Positions 33,826 through 43,246 of a stretch of 63,044 nt of DNA are shown here, piece after piece (position 1 is the stretch's first letter; every line of letters starts with the position of its first letter). A program made the position numbers and the translations under genes. The notes below the pieces were generated by a model that was given only the letters and a program-made list of their open reading frames with translations, ran no database searches and had not been told where the DNA came from. This DNA comes from Phycisphaerales bacterium. Lineage in GTDB: Bacteria > Planctomycetota > Phycisphaerae > UBA1845 > Fen-1342. Location: positions 1-63,044 of the forward strand of contig JALHJL010000018.1 of NCBI GenBank assembly GCA_022839625.1. The letters are read 5' to 3'.

Positions 33826-34908
33826 GTGAATCGCCTTGTCCTGATCGTCGCAGTAACCCTATCGACCGCACTCTACGCTCAGCCGGCCCCGACGACTGCC
33901 CCCACGACGGCGCCGGCCACCGCACCGGCGACCGCGCCGGCCGCGGGACCAGCCACCCAACCCGCCGCTGCTACCACGGTCGACTTGAGGACGAGCTTCG
34001 TCGTAAACCTGCACTTCTACGTGCGGACGCGGATGGAAGAGGAGGGCAGCAGGCGCGATCTGGTCGGCGTGCCGGAGGCGGTGGAGGCGGCGCGGAAGCT
34101 GGAGGCTGCGATGGGCGGCCGCGCGCAGTGGGGGCTGGTCGAGCCGACGCTGGCGCGCTGCGAGTCCACAGCGGACGCCGTTACCGCGTTGGCCCGCCTG
34201 CCGGAGACCTATCGTTTGCGGTCGGGTGCGGAGGTGCGCCTGCGGCACGAGGCGGTTGAGTTGGCGTGGGCGTATACCCGCCTGGAGGGAGAGTTCCGCA
34301 AGTCCGTGTGGCCGATGCACGAGGCGGTGCTGGCGCAAGCGCGAGCGCACCTGGGCGCCGAGTTCCTACCCGTGCAGGGGGCGTGCTTTGCACAGGTGCT
34401 CGCGCACCTGGGCATCCGGGACCCGGCGCTGAAGATCCCGGTGTATCTGGTCGCGGAGATACCGCTGCCGGGCGGATTCACGTACCGCCAGCGCGGCACG
34501 GGCGGGGTGTGCTTCATCGGCGCGGCCGGTGCGGAAGGGTCGCTGCTTGACGAAATGGTCCTTCACGAAGCGACGCACGTGCTGGACTTCGTTTCGGCGG
34601 ACCAGGACACCGCTTTGAACGCCCTGCGTGCGCGGCTCAGCGCCGCCGGGCTGGGCGCCCCGGCCTCGGAGTATGAAAACGTGCCGCATCTGCTGATGTT
34701 CGTGGAGTCCGGCGAGGCGATCCGCCGCTGCCTGGCGCCGCGGCACGAGCACTACGCGGAAGTCGTCGGGTATTACGAGCTGTTCTCCGACCACACGCGC
34801 GCGATCCGTCCGGCGTGGACGGATCATCTCGACGGGAAGATCTCGCGCGATGCCGCCCTGGACCGCATGGTCGGGATGCTACGGCCGGGTCAGCCGCCCG
34901 GGCCGTGA
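33826..34908 (+). CDS. Exported protein with HExxH zinc motif
   Basis: The start is GTG with AAAGGAG ten bases upstream. The 360-residue protein has a signal peptide ending near LYAQP, then a low-complexity Thr/Ala/Pro stretch to residue 50. The catalytic-like motif is LLDEMVLHEATHVLDF (HEATH near residue 246), with a possible third ligand in the downstream helix containing HEHYAEVVGYYELFSDH. It looks like a zinc metallopeptidase of uncertain family, acting in the periplasm or outside. No peptidase family could be named. Confidence 0.7.
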   Translation: MNRLVLIVAVTLSTALYAQPAPTTAPTTAPATAPATAPAAGPATQPAAATTVDLRTSFVVNLHFYVRTRMEEEGSRRDLVGVPEAVEAARKLEAAMGGRAQWGLVEPTLARCESTADAVTALARLPETYRLRSGAEVRLRHEAVELAWAYTRLEGEFRKSVWPMHEAVLAQARAHLGAEFLPVQGACFAQVLAHLGIRDPALKIPVYLVAEIPLPGGFTYRQRGTGGVCFIGAAGAEGSLLDEMVLHEATHVLDFVSADQDTALNALRARLSAAGLGAPASEYENVPHLLMFVESGEAIRRCLAPRHEHYAEVVGYYELFSDHTRAIRPAWTDHLDGKISRDAALDRMVGMLRPGQPPGP

Positions 34909-34981
34909 GCGAGGGAACCCGGCGGGTCTGCCTGTCCGCCCGGGGGCTCGAACGCCTATCAGGGTCGGGTTGACGGGCAAG

Positions 34982-35878
34982 TCAGCGGGACGCCGGCGCC
35001 TCGCTGGCGGGCACTTGTACCCGGCCATCGGCGCAGCCGGCAGCGCGCAGGTCTGCCAGGAAGCGCTCGACCAGACGGTGCACGGTGCGGGTCTGATATG
35101 CCACCAGTACGCCGTTGTAGAGCCGGGCGTTCCCGGAACCGCCGTTCTCGCGCCAGCTATCCGGCTCGACGGACTGTCGGAGCGTGTCGAGGAACTCGTC
35201 CTCCGCCGCCCGCAGCCAGCCTGCCTCCGCCACTGACGCCGCGCACGTCGGCTGCGTGGTCGTCATGCTGCATCCGACCGGTTGCTTACGATACCGGGCA
35301 TCCGTCGCGCGTGCGAGTTCCGCCATTGAGACGCCCCGTGGAGCATGAGCCTGCGCGGGCAGTCGGAGGCGCTGCCATCTGGCCAGCGTCGCCAGCAGCA
35401 GGTCGTTCACCGGGTACATACGTGCGATTAGCTTCGAATCCAGTTCCTCCTGGGTCGCGATGAACAAGACCCCATCCCATACTTCGTAGCCCAGGAGCAC
35501 ACCGCGGCCCGCGGCGTCCAACACCAAACGCAGAGCGCGCGAAGTCGGGAGGTCTCGCACGGTGATGGTGATGCCCAGGTCGGGAAAAACGCCGGCGCCT
35601 TCCAATTCCTCGTAGTTCACATGGACGTTGGCCTTGGTGACCTCACGCAGCCATTGCACGATTTGCTCCAGCGGCGCGTTCTCGAAGCGGACCTCCGGCA
35701 GCACCGTTTCGAGCGCCGCATGAATGCGCTGGTCTTCCTCACGCAACCGCAACTCAGTAGTCCTTGGCTGGCTGGCCAGGTGCGCGTGCTCGGCCGCCGG
35801 ACCGACTTGCGTGAAGGCCGGAGGAGAACTCCCCAGTCCCGCCAGCCCCAGGGCGATGACGATGCATGACATCCGCAT
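34982..35878 (-). CDS. Exported STN-like (secretin/TonB N-terminal type) protein
   Basis: The start ATG follows GGAGGATCGTC. The 298-residue protein has a signal peptide (ALGLAGLGSSPPAFTQ) and, at about residues 55-140, the secretin and TonB short N-terminal fold: FENAPLEQIVQWLREVTKANVHVNYEEL, then ITITVRDLPTSRALRLVLDAAG and YEVWDGVLFIAT. Free-standing STN proteins are frequent in planctomycetes and their role is unclear. The rest has no known domain. The CYTH gene lies 109 bases upstream on the same strand and may share transcription. Confidence 0.75.
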   Translation of the reverse strand: MRMSCIVIALGLAGLGSSPPAFTQVGPAAEHAHLASQPRTTELRLREEDQRIHAALETVLPEVRFENAPLEQIVQWLREVTKANVHVNYEELEGAGVFPDLGITITVRDLPTSRALRLVLDAAGRGVLLGYEVWDGVLFIATQEELDSKLIARMYPVNDLLLATLARWQRLRLPAQAHAPRGVSMAELARATDARYRKQPVGCSMTTTQPTCAASVAEAGWLRAAEDEFLDTLRQSVEPDSWRENGGSGNARLYNGVLVAYQTRTVHRLVERFLADLRAAGCADGRVQVPASEAPASR

Positions 35879-35987
35879 GACGATCCTCCGGGCGGACGCG
35901 CCGGCGCGACCGCCGAGCGTAGCGAGCACTGCCTCCGTCGCAATTCTATGGTTCGCGGCAAGCGTGCCTAGCTTCGGCCGGCCCGCG

Positions 35988-36581
35988 TCAATCCGGCGGA
36001 GTCTCGAAAGCGAGGCGGCGGCCTGGTGGGGCGGGATCGCCGTGCATCGCGGCCATTTCGACGTAAGTCTGCTGTGTCGGCGGTGTGTCACCCAGGCCCA
36101 GTTGCGCAGCGACGGCGTGTACCGCCGCGGCGTCCGGCCCTTCGACCTCCAGCCACCAGCCGAGCCGCGGCAGCTCATCGAGCGCGACCTCGCATCCGCC
36201 GATGAGCCACAGCTCGCGACGCTTCTCGTACAAGACCACCGGTTGAAAGCCGAGCCGCGCCAGGATCTCGGCGGCCGCGTCGGCATCCGTGAGGGCGATC
36301 TCCAGCTCCTCCCGCGACTTGATGTCGCCCGGCACACGAGGGCCTTTGTAAGTCAGCCAGGCGCCGGCGGGCGGTGACGGCGCCGGCTGGGCGGGGGCCA
36401 GGCCGTGTTGCTGCCGGATTCGCAGACCGCAGTCTGACCCCAGCAGCCGCCGGTCCGCAGTGTCGAAGATGCGGTTGCCCTCCCATACTCGCCCCGCCGC
36501 CCGGGCGCCCAGCCGGCGCAGGGCCTGCCGCAGCGGCTCGGGGTCTGCGACCGGAAATTTCGCTTCCACCTCGATGGACAT
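35988..36581 (-). CDS. CYTH domain protein (class IV adenylate cyclase / triphosphatase-like)
   Basis: The 197-residue product starts MSIEVEAKFPV, the ExExK signature at the first strand of CYTH domains, with GGAG eight bases before the ATG. Later strands include RIFDTADRRLL, GLRIRQ, AWLTYKGPR, SREELEIAL, VVLYEKRRELW and VALDELPRLGWWLEVEG, giving the tunnel of acidic and basic side chains of the family. Members hydrolyse triphosphates or, less often, make cyclic AMP; which applies here cannot be told. Confidence 0.85.
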   Translation of the reverse strand: MSIEVEAKFPVADPEPLRQALRRLGARAAGRVWEGNRIFDTADRRLLGSDCGLRIRQQHGLAPAQPAPSPPAGAWLTYKGPRVPGDIKSREELEIALTDADAAAEILARLGFQPVVLYEKRRELWLIGGCEVALDELPRLGWWLEVEGPDAAAVHAVAAQLGLGDTPPTQQTYVEMAAMHGDPAPPGRRLAFETPPD

Positions 36582-36743
36582 ACCAGCTCTCCGGTTGACA
36601 GCCTGCGGCCGCCGGGCCATGCTAAGCGGCGCTGCGAGGGTTGCACATTGGCGCGGCTACGATTCCGTTGCAGGCTGTTCCGAAGCTGGGTCGATTGTAC
36701 TGCTGCCGCCGTCACCCGGGCAGCGGCCAGGCGAGTCACCTCG

Positions 36744-38162
36744 ATGCGTCGGCATGAGCTTTGGATAGCGACACTGGCGTTCCTGGCAGTCGGGGCGGCC
36801 TTACCCCCGGTCGCGGCGCAGGACGAACAGGCGGCGCAGCGTTTCTTCCAGCAGCAGCGGCTGGTTGACGAGCAACTGCGGCAGCAGCGGCAGGAGTTGG
36901 CGCCGGTACAGTCGTTCTTCGATTTTCAGTGGGGCGGCTGGCTCGATTACTACTACTTCAACTTCGACGACGGCGTACAAAGCTCGCGCGTCTTCCACCG
37001 GCCGAGCCTGGCGATCTGGACGCGGCTGCGGCTGGACGACGGGGCCCACGAGTTGTTCGCCCGCATGCGCCTGCGCTACACGTACTTCCATCCCGGCGAC
37101 GAGATCGACCGGCAGGAAGACTGGGTGGGCCCGGAGTTCGACCAGCTCTGGTATCAGATCGACGTCGGCAAGGCGTTCCGGCTGACCGAGCCGTCCGGTC
37201 CCATGCAGTTGCGGGCGCGCGTCGGTCGGCAGACGGTGCGGTTCGGCACGGGCTATGCTCTCGACCTGCCGATGGACGCCGTCCTGCTCGACGCGAAGTT
37301 GAGCGACCTGCGCGTGCAGGGCCTGTTCGGCAAGTCGATCCTGAATTACCCGAACATCGACCGCAGCGAGCCGGTGGACAGCCACATGGACCGGCTTTTC
37401 TACGGCGTGCAGCTCGCGTACGAAGGCTGGCAGCGGCACGTGCCCTTCGTGTACGCGCTCTGGAACAACGACCGCACCGACGAGCGTCCCAAGGACTTCT
37501 TCCAGAATTACAGCTACGACAGCTTCTACCTCGGCTTCGGGGCGCGCGGCGAGATTGTGCACAACCTGAATTACTGGGCCGAGGGAGTATTCGAGTCCGG
37601 CCATAGCTTCGGCCACGGTTCCTTCCTCCGCCAGGACTACATCGAAGCGTTCGGCGCCGACGTCGGGGTCGAGAAGATCTTCGACGTGCCCACCCGGCCG
37701 CGGCTGGTGGCCGAGTACATGTTCGCGGGCGGCGACGGCGACCGGTGGCACAGCCCGACCAATGCGCTGGGCGGGAACCGTCGCGACCGGCGCGATACGA
37801 GTTTCGTGGGATTCGGCTTCCGCGACACGGGCATCGCCTTGGCGCCGACGCTCAGCAATTTGCACGTGTGGCGGGCAGGGGGGTCGCTGGCCCCGCTGGA
37901 CCGCTGGGAATTCTTCCGCGATCTGGAGTTGGGCACGAACTGGTTCCTGTATTACAAGAACCAGTCGAGCGGCGCGATCAGCGACCCGCTGGCCAGCGAG
38001 TGGCGCGGGTACGTCGGGTGGGAGATGGACTATTTCATCAACTGGCGGCTGTCGTCGGACCTGGCCTGGACGCTGCGCTGGGCGACGTTCTTCCCCGGCT
38101 CGGCCTACTCCGAGCAGGACTGCCGCCACTTCCTGTTCACGGGCATCACATGGAGCTTCTGA
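36744..38162 (+). CDS. Outer-membrane beta-barrel, alginate-export-like
   Basis: The 472-residue protein has a signal peptide (LAFLAVGAALPPVAAQ) and a short helical linker, then a barrel of alternating aromatic strands, for example FQWGGWLDYYYFNFDDGV, LFARMRLRYTYFH and LRARVGRQTVRFGTGYAL. It ends with Phe (FTGITWSF), the usual outer-membrane insertion signal. The pattern resembles the alginate export (AlgE-like) porin family. The start ATG 36744 lacks a strong ribosome binding site. A lipoprotein gene follows within six bases. Confidence 0.75.
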   Translation: MRRHELWIATLAFLAVGAALPPVAAQDEQAAQRFFQQQRLVDEQLRQQRQELAPVQSFFDFQWGGWLDYYYFNFDDGVQSSRVFHRPSLAIWTRLRLDDGAHELFARMRLRYTYFHPGDEIDRQEDWVGPEFDQLWYQIDVGKAFRLTEPSGPMQLRARVGRQTVRFGTGYALDLPMDAVLLDAKLSDLRVQGLFGKSILNYPNIDRSEPVDSHMDRLFYGVQLAYEGWQRHVPFVYALWNNDRTDERPKDFFQNYSYDSFYLGFGARGEIVHNLNYWAEGVFESGHSFGHGSFLRQDYIEAFGADVGVEKIFDVPTRPRLVAEYMFAGGDGDRWHSPTNALGGNRRDRRDTSFVGFGFRDTGIALAPTLSNLHVWRAGGSLAPLDRWEFFRDLELGTNWFLYYKNQSSGAISDPLASEWRGYVGWEMDYFINWRLSSDLAWTLRWATFFPGSAYSEQDCRHFLFTGITWSF

Positions 38163-38167
38163 ACCGC

Positions 38168-38743
38168 ATGGTTGCAGCCGGCGTGACGTCCAGCCGCGAG
38201 CGGAGACGCGCGGTGCGGTGCGTTCTGGCAGCGAGCACCGGCTTGCTGCTGCTGGCGGGTTGTCAGGCGCCGCACCTCGCGCCGTCAGGCCCCGTGCCGC
38301 AGCGCGGTACCGCGGAGCTGGTCATGTACATCGGCGATCAGCCGTTCGTGACCGCCGAGCCGGCGTACCGCGCGATTTACGCGCTGGCCACGGGCGAGTC
38401 GTACTCCGGCGAGTTTGCCGAGCTGGCCGAGAGAATGCGTGCGGAGCGTCTGGTTGACGCGCGCTGGCAACACGCGCCGGACCGCTGTCTCGACCGCGGC
38501 ACGGTGGCGTTCATGGTGTGCCGGGCCTGCCGGATTCGCAGCGGCCTGAACTGGATACTGACCGGCCTGGGGCGCTACGCCTGGCGCGAGTTGCAGTACA
38601 AGGGCATCGCGGGCGAGGGGAGCGAAACGGCGCTGATGAGCGGCGGGGAGTTCGTCGGCATGCTCTCGCGTGCCGAGGAGTACCTGGAACGGACGGGCCG
38701 CGCAGGGGACCAGACCATCAGGCTTCGCCCGCGCGGCCAGTAA
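38168..38743 (+). CDS. Lipoprotein, function unknown
   Basis: The 191-residue protein has an N-terminal extension followed by CVLAASTGLLLLAGC, a lipoprotein signal with Cys near residue 35. The mature part contains a Cys pair in VCRACRIRSGLNWILTGLGRYAWRELQYKGIA. The start could also be ATG 38150, overlapping the barrel gene by 13 bases. Its position right behind the outer-membrane barrel suggests an outer-membrane partner, but no family is recognised. Confidence 0.65.
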   Translation: MVAAGVTSSRERRRAVRCVLAASTGLLLLAGCQAPHLAPSGPVPQRGTAELVMYIGDQPFVTAEPAYRAIYALATGESYSGEFAELAERMRAERLVDARWQHAPDRCLDRGTVAFMVCRACRIRSGLNWILTGLGRYAWRELQYKGIAGEGSETALMSGGEFVGMLSRAEEYLERTGRAGDQTIRLRPRGQ

Positions 38744-38811
38744 AGCGCGAAGATTCGCGCCGTGCGCCGCCAAGTGGCGTACGGTGGGGGGTAATATCCC
38801 GTCCGGCCCGG

Positions 38812-39180
38812 CTACTTCGGCACAAATGGGTTGCGGGTGAACAAGAAGAACAATGCCGCCGACAGAACGACCGTAATGATCACCGCGTTCACGAAGAACG
38901 CCTGCCAGGCGAGAGCCGACCGCGTGTTTCGCCTTTGCCCCGCACTGTTCAGCGCGACGAAGAACCCGATGGCCGCCGCCGCCAACGCGACGAGTATCCC
39001 AACGCCCAGCGTCGGCAGCCAGAACCCATTCGGGTTATACGTCACGTAGATCGTGCTGCCCTCGAACGAGGCGTTGCGGAAGATCAGCACGAGCACGCCC
39101 AGGGCCGCAAGTCCGCCCAACGCCGCCAGCCAGACACTCAGTTTCGCCTGGTCTTCGTACGTCTTCAGCTTCAGCGCCAC
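38812..39180 (-). CDS. Small three-pass membrane protein, unknown
   Basis: A 122-residue protein from a GTG start with hydrophobic segments near residues 16-33, 55-76 and 93-113. It has no motif that I recognise. It runs opposite to the lipoprotein gene and is alone. The 200-base gap to purN shows nothing beyond a possible promoter box. Confidence 0.6.
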   Translation of the reverse strand: MALKLKTYEDQAKLSVWLAALGGLAALGVLVLIFRNASFEGSTIYVTYNPNGFWLPTLGVGILVALAAAAIGFFVALNSAGQRRNTRSALAWQAFFVNAVIITVVLSAALFFLFTRNPFVPK

Positions 39181-39369
39181 CGTGTAGCCCCTGTCAACGA
39201 GCCGCGACCTGTTCCGCGGCCAACACGCGTTGGCCAGCGCCGGTTCCTTTCACCTGACCCGCAGCCAGTTGCCGTAGCGCGTCGCCGGTCGCGACCCCAG
39301 CTACGGCCTGCCGCACACGCCGGGTATTCTAACGCGTCCGCCCGGCTGGTCTCCAGTCCCCGCATCCCG

Positions 39370-39375
39370 GATACT
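39370..39375 (+). promoter_or_regulatory. Possible -10 box GATACT directly before purN
   Basis: The hexamer ends seven bases before the ATG at 39383, the same spacing as at 8195. It would give a leaderless transcript. No clear -35 box is present. Confidence 0.4.
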
Positions 39376-39382
39376 ACCGGGT

Positions 39383-40015
39383 ATGCAGTCCGCTGGCCCC
39401 CCGGCCCGACCGCTTGCGATTGCCGTCCTGATCTCCGGCGGCGGCACGACGCTGGAGAACCTGATCGCCTGCATCCGCGACGGGCGGCTGCGGAACGTCG
39501 AAATCCGCCTGGTCGTCAGTTCCCGCAGCGCCGTCCGCGGCGTGGACATCGCGCGGGCCGCGAATCTGCCGTTCGCAATCATCCGCAGGAAGGACTATTC
39601 GAACGACGACGCGTTTTCGGCCGCCCTCGCCGCGGCCCTGGACCGCGCCGCCGTCGATCTCGTCGTCCTGGGCGGCTTCCTGTGCTTCTGGCGGCTGCCC
39701 GAGCGGTATGAAGGGCGGGTGCTGAACATCCACCCGGCACTGCTGCCACAGTTCGGCGGCAAGGGCTATTACGGCCACCACGTCCACGACGCCGTGCTGG
39801 CCGCCGGGGCCGCCGAGAGCGGCTGTACCGTGCACCTGGTGGACAACCAGTACGATCACGGCCCGATCGTCGCGCAACGTCGCGTGCCCGTCCTGGCCGG
39901 CGACACGGCGGACTCCCTGGCGGAGCGTGTCGGCGTCGCCGAGCGCGAGCTGTACCCAAGCGTGATTCAGCAGGTCGCCGACCACGGGCTCGCCTGGCTC
40001 GCGCAGTTCCGTTGA
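39383..40015 (+). CDS. purN: Phosphoribosylglycinamide formyltransferase
   Basis: The 210-residue enzyme transfers a formyl group from 10-formyltetrahydrofolate to GAR, the third step of purine synthesis. It shows the phosphate-binding VLISGGGTTLENLI at residues 15-28, VVSSRSAVRG, the catalytic VLNIHPALLPQFGGKGYYG near 110-130 (Asn and His), and GCTVHLVDNQYDHGPIVAQ around 150-170. The length fits. PurD, another enzyme of the pathway, is 14 kb away. It converges with the GH57 gene across a family A element. Confidence 0.93.
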   Translation: MQSAGPPARPLAIAVLISGGGTTLENLIACIRDGRLRNVEIRLVVSSRSAVRGVDIARAANLPFAIIRRKDYSNDDAFSAALAAALDRAAVDLVVLGGFLCFWRLPERYEGRVLNIHPALLPQFGGKGYYGHHVHDAVLAAGAAESGCTVHLVDNQYDHGPIVAQRRVPVLAGDTADSLAERVGVAERELYPSVIQQVADHGLAWLAQFR

Positions 40016-40056
40016 GACGACGTAGGGGGGTGTGTCTCGCGGGCCGGCGCTACCAG

Positions 40057-40150
40057 TCCGTTGAAATGGGGTACAGGCACCGTGAGCGACCCGCGCAGCG
40101 CTGCGGCGAACGCCCGTCGGCGCGGAGCTGGTCGCCGTTTTCAGCGGACA
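40057..40150 (+). repeat. Family A inverted-end element, copy 4
   Basis: The copy starts TCCGTTGAAATGGGGTACAG and ends CGCCGTTTTCAGCGGACA, again inverted ends. Its right end is one base before the stop codon (40152) of the minus-strand GH57 gene, and purN ends 41 bases to its left. Confidence 0.8.
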
Positions 40151-40151
40151 T

Positions 40152-43094
40152 CTACCCGCCGGCGAGCAGGGTGACGAACGGGTTGATGTCGCCGAAGGAG
40201 GCCTGGCCGTACGTGCCGTCGCTGTTGATGTCCCCGTTGCGCGGGTTGCAGCCGGGGAACGCCGTCTGCCAGGCATTGAAGTTCGACAGGTACAGGACGA
40301 ACGGGTTGATATCGGCGAAATCGACGTGGCCGTCGCAGTTCAGGTCGCCGGCCACGCGCAGCGCGAACGCGGCATACTCGGCGGCGTCCACGTTGCCGTC
40401 CCCATTGACCGAGGGCGGCACCTGGGCGCTCGACACCAGGGCGCCCCCGTCCGGCGTCACATACGGCGCGAACGCCAGGTAGATCACGTCAGGCACGGCA
40501 CCCAATTCGACCGCGAGGTCGAGCGTGCCCTCGAGCCAGCCGGGGCCGCCGCCGGTGGCCGATTGTGCGGGCGCAGTCGTGTCGAACCAGCCCGACCACC
40601 CGTTGTTGTTCTCGTTGCCCAGGTACGCAGACCAGTCCGCGACGAGGCCCGCCTTCGCCCACGGAGCCGGCCGCAGGTTGCCGGGCACGGCGGCTACGAA
40701 GATGAAGTGGTCGTTTCCTTCGCCGGCGTCCGGGGCGGCGACATAGAGCGTCGTGCCGCTGAGGCCGGCGTAGAGCTGGAGAACCCCGTTCTCCGCGACC
40801 AGGCGGGCCGCGGCGTCAAGCTGCCCGTCCAGGACCCAGCCGGGCGGCGACGTGCCGCCCGTGACATTGAAATGCCAATCGGCGCCGCTGTTGTTGTCCC
40901 ACGTGCCGGCCCCGTTGTTGAAGCACAAGTCCAGTTGCGTCGCGTACGACACGACCGGCACCGTGACCTGCCACACGGCCTCGGCCCCGTTCCAGGTCAT
41001 CGCCGGGTCGGGCTGGATGACCGGATTCCAGTTGTCGAAGCCGTAGTGCAGGTAGACTTGCGGCGCGCCGGCGAGCGGCCGCCCGCCGGGGTTGTACGAG
41101 ATGGTGACGTTCTGGCCGGCCTGCGGAGGATTGGGGCTGACCGTTACGACGTCGCCACCGGGGCCGCCGGAAGCGTCGCCGACCCAGACGTGTTGAATCG
41201 CCGTCCTCTTGACGTTGCCGACGCCGTCCGCGGCCTCGACGTAGTAGTCGATCAGCACGTTCGTCTGGCCGGTGACGGAGGCCGCGTAGCGGTCCGCCCG
41301 GTACGTCGCGGGCAAGACGCCGTTCTGCGGCGGCGGCAGCGGCGTGGCCGTCATGGGGACGGGGTTCCAGGGGCCGACCTCGGGGCCGCCGGCGTAGGTC
41401 TCGTTCTGGATGGAGTCGAGCGGATTGGCGCCGTCGGCATCGACGCGCCAGTAGAGCGTGACGCTGGTCAGCCCGCTGAGGTCATACGCGAAGGTCCAGA
41501 CCTCGAAGTCGGAGGACTCGGGCGTGGAACCCCATTCGTACCCGCCGGGGTTGTAGGGTTTCCGTTGCGGCAGGAAGACGGTGGGCGGCGTCGTGTCGGG
41601 CTGGCCCGCGATGACCAGATCGGCATGAACGACGGCCTGGTTGCAGGCCCGCGTGACGTTGCTGTCCCAGATCTCCGTCCCGTCCCAATACCAGTAGTCG
41701 CTGGCCTGGCCGCAAAGCAGCCAGTGCCAGGCTTTCTCCGTGTTGGTTCCGCTGCCGGCCATGATGTTCTGCATGCTGGCGGCGGGCGCGACGGCCTCGG
41801 CGGTGAAGACGCGGTTCTTGGCCGCGGTGAGAACGGCCCAACTGTTGTGGTCGGGGCTCCAGCCGCTGGAGTCCGGGTCGCCGAGCCACTTCTTGAATTG
41901 CGGATCGCCATTGTCGGCACCGCACCACGCGCCGTCCGCGACGTGGATCACGTCGCCGCCGGCGGGCGGGAAGCGTGCGAGGTAGTCCTCGACGGTTGTC
42001 ACGTCGTAGTCGGGGTCGGCACTGACCCAGGCGACCATCTGCTGGAAGTTGTGGTGGTAGTACGCGTCCGAGCCGCCGCCGTGGTTGTCGCCGTCGTGGT
42101 GCAGCACGACGAACATCGGGTGGGCCGGGTCAGTGTTGTAGGCGATGTACTGGTCCATGACGACGTCGTACAGGAACGCCCCGTATCCTCCGCGGCCGTC
42201 CTCGTTGCCCTCGTACCGCGCCGCGGGCACCGCGATCATCTGCGTGATCGCCCCGGTCTCCGGATCGACGTGTTGGATGTAGTGCGGCTGATAGCCGAAC
42301 GGCACGCTCACCCGGCTGGGCGCCCAGAGGTTGTTGAGCTGCACCCAGGCGCCGCCGCCGGCCGCCGGGTCGGGGTTGATCTGGTCGGCCGGATTGGGCG
42401 CGAAGAGCCCCGACGCGTTGGTGTGCGGGTAATTCTGGCAGGCACGATCGAAGTGGATGTTGTCCACGAGGACCCAGCTTATGCCCTCGGCGACCAGGGC
42501 CGGAATCATGCGCACGGAGAACGCGGTCTCGGCCGGGAAGAGGCCGTTGGAGTATGCCGGCCCGCCGTCCCAGGTCTGCCCGTAGACGTGCTTGTGAAGC
42601 CGGATCTGCATGCGGATGTCCTGCTCGTCGAGCAGCGGCATCAGGGGGTGATGATAGCCGAACGCGACGAGGTCGAGCCGCGGATGGCCGAGCGCGGTCG
42701 TCCAGCCGATGCCCTGGTCATAGGCGGCGTCCCAGTTGTTCCACATGCCGCCGTTGACGTCGGCGGCTTCGAGATGGTTGAGGTTCTCGATCAGCGAGCC
42801 GGTGAAGCTGACCTGGGCGCCGAGGTGCGCCAGGCCGAGGCCGGCTTGGACGGCGTCGCGCGGCCAGGTCGTGTACGGGCCGAAGCGCTGGTTATGGACG
42901 TCAATCACGGAGAACGAGAACCGCTGGGCGGCGTCCGTGTCGATGATCGACTCGTAGGGGTAGTAGATCGGCTGGTGCATGTGCCACAGGAAGCCGACGT
43001 GGATGGGGTAGTAGTCGGCCAGGGCGGCGCCGCCGCACGTCAGCACGAGCCAGGCGGCCAGAACGGTTCGCCACGCGGGTTGCTGCGAGTTCAT
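40152..43094 (-). CDS. Secreted GH57-like glycoside hydrolase with CBM25-like and dockerin-like domains
   Basis: The 980-residue protein begins with a signal peptide ending GGAALA before DYYP. The GH57 catalytic region has VGFLWHMHQP at the N-terminus (motif 1), YHHPLMPLL, GLFPAETAFS with the likely nucleophile Glu, and VVLHHDGDNHGGG with the likely acid Asp, so an amylase-type alpha-glucan hydrolase or transferase is expected. Around residue 640-740 is a CBM25-like starch-binding module (VTISYNPGGRPLAG...VYLHYGFDNWNPV). The C-terminal 70 residues are dockerin-like: GDLNCDGHVDFADIN and GDINSDGTYGQASFGDIN. The ATG follows GGAGG at ten bases. It probably degrades external starch or glycogen. 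Confidence 0.9.
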   Translation of the reverse strand: MNSQQPAWRTVLAAWLVLTCGGAALADYYPIHVGFLWHMHQPIYYPYESIIDTDAAQRFSFSVIDVHNQRFGPYTTWPRDAVQAGLGLAHLGAQVSFTGSLIENLNHLEAADVNGGMWNNWDAAYDQGIGWTTALGHPRLDLVAFGYHHPLMPLLDEQDIRMQIRLHKHVYGQTWDGGPAYSNGLFPAETAFSVRMIPALVAEGISWVLVDNIHFDRACQNYPHTNASGLFAPNPADQINPDPAAGGGAWVQLNNLWAPSRVSVPFGYQPHYIQHVDPETGAITQMIAVPAARYEGNEDGRGGYGAFLYDVVMDQYIAYNTDPAHPMFVVLHHDGDNHGGGSDAYYHHNFQQMVAWVSADPDYDVTTVEDYLARFPPAGGDVIHVADGAWCGADNGDPQFKKWLGDPDSSGWSPDHNSWAVLTAAKNRVFTAEAVAPAASMQNIMAGSGTNTEKAWHWLLCGQASDYWYWDGTEIWDSNVTRACNQAVVHADLVIAGQPDTTPPTVFLPQRKPYNPGGYEWGSTPESSDFEVWTFAYDLSGLTSVTLYWRVDADGANPLDSIQNETYAGGPEVGPWNPVPMTATPLPPPQNGVLPATYRADRYAASVTGQTNVLIDYYVEAADGVGNVKRTAIQHVWVGDASGGPGGDVVTVSPNPPQAGQNVTISYNPGGRPLAGAPQVYLHYGFDNWNPVIQPDPAMTWNGAEAVWQVTVPVVSYATQLDLCFNNGAGTWDNNSGADWHFNVTGGTSPPGWVLDGQLDAAARLVAENGVLQLYAGLSGTTLYVAAPDAGEGNDHFIFVAAVPGNLRPAPWAKAGLVADWSAYLGNENNNGWSGWFDTTAPAQSATGGGPGWLEGTLDLAVELGAVPDVIYLAFAPYVTPDGGALVSSAQVPPSVNGDGNVDAAEYAAFALRVAGDLNCDGHVDFADINPFVLYLSNFNAWQTAFPGCNPRNGDINSDGTYGQASFGDINPFVTLLAGG

Positions 43095-43246
43095 TGCTTC
43101 AGAGCCTCCGGAGGGCGGCGGACAACGCAATGCCGCCCGATCTCAGCATAACGCTGGCCCCCCGCGCGACCAAGCCGAATGCATTGCCCCGCGCACGGCA
43201 GGGCGCCGGAGAGCGTCGGCGGGCCTGTAGCGGCCGGGCGGCGGCG

